Assembly: GCF_023893635.1 (NCBI RefSeq)
Contig: NZ_JAMWYK010000002.1
Coordinates: forward strand, 1-64,000
Source of the DNA: Fructobacillus apis
GTDB lineage: Bacteria; Bacillota; Bacilli; Lactobacillales; Lactobacillaceae
Length of the DNA: 64,000 nucleotides
Reading direction: 5' to 3'
Shown here: positions 63,933 through 64,000 of the stretch, in pieces
How positions within the stretch are numbered: the stretch's first letter is position 1
Layout of the letters: every line of letters begins with the position of its first letter
Notes under the pieces: model-generated
Databases searched by the model: none
What the model saw: only the letters and a program-made list of their open reading frames with translations
What the model was told of the DNA's origin: nothing
Translations under genes and position numbers: made by a program

Positions 63933-64000
63933 ACGAAATGATAGCATCCACCCGATGGCCTTTTCTTCCATTAATGCATGGCTGACCAGAGGCCAAAGAG

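Noticed and set aside
63790-63996. 68-codon minus-strand frame at the right end
   Set aside because: It overlaps both small RNA genes and their terminators, with no ribosome site; the structured RNA explanation fits better.

Overview
The window is a densely packed low-to-mid-GC Firmicute chromosome segment. Gene content suggests a heterofermentative-type lactic acid bacterium (order Lactobacillales, plausibly the Weissella/Leuconostoc/Fructobacillus side). Pointers are a D-lactate dehydrogenase, oligoendopeptidase F, fused substrate-binding/permease glutamine-type transporters, KxYKxGKxW-like signal peptides on giant surface proteins, a CoiA competence protein and a Phe T-box. The assignment is inferred from gene families only; no rRNA is present. 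Almost all genes lie on the minus strand; only a Nudix hydrolase, a TauE-type exporter and a tiny toxin-like gene are on the plus strand. No gene is cut by the window ends.

Layout from left to right. (1) 1-620: an amber-interrupted ADP-ribosyltransferase-like gene. (2) 630-5685: uvrB then uvrA (excision repair). (3) 5780-11528: a glycolipid/lipoteichoic acid operon: two diacylglycerol glucosyltransferases, a flippase-like membrane protein, a YkuJ-family protein and LtaS. (4) 11639-15194: a heterodimeric ABC exporter with one degenerate ATP site. (5) 15435-17007: yajC and tgt. (6) 17194-20935: Nudix, TauE, two unknown small membrane proteins and a PTS IIC. (7) 20957-29851: ldhD, clpP, whiA, yvcK, radC, an MFS exporter, folC and cshA. 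(8) 30068-36622: cell-wall genes (serine hydrolase, murF, murA) with rlmCD and rpmE2. (9) 36699-44685: pheST under a T-box, a hydroxyacid dehydrogenase, pepF and coiA. (10) 44789-59308: two paralogous giant surface proteins with a beta-helix-type head and long DUF1542-like repeat stalks; the second is split by a frameshift. (11) 59607-63286: an amino-acid ABC operon (GlnP-GlnQ-GlnP). (12) 63500-64000: a very small toxin-like gene with two antisense-like RNA genes.

The most interesting previously unlabelled structure is at 63540-63945. A 37-residue membrane peptide has its Shine-Dalgarno sequence inside a hairpin. It lies beside two tandem minus-strand small RNA genes. The terminator loops of both RNAs are perfectly complementary to the terminator loop of the toxin mRNA. 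The 5' end of the first RNA is complementary, with one mismatch in 17, to the toxin start region. This is the logic of Fst/par-type type I toxin-antitoxin loci. Other points worth attention are a MurA whose catalytic Cys is Asp (fosfomycin-insensitive type), a 114-bp module in the second giant adhesin that occurs zero, one or four times between the same flanks, a single-base frameshift splitting that adhesin, and an adhesin whose C-terminus has lost the LPxTG motif. Functional calls rest on recognised motifs and remembered family features; no database search was run.
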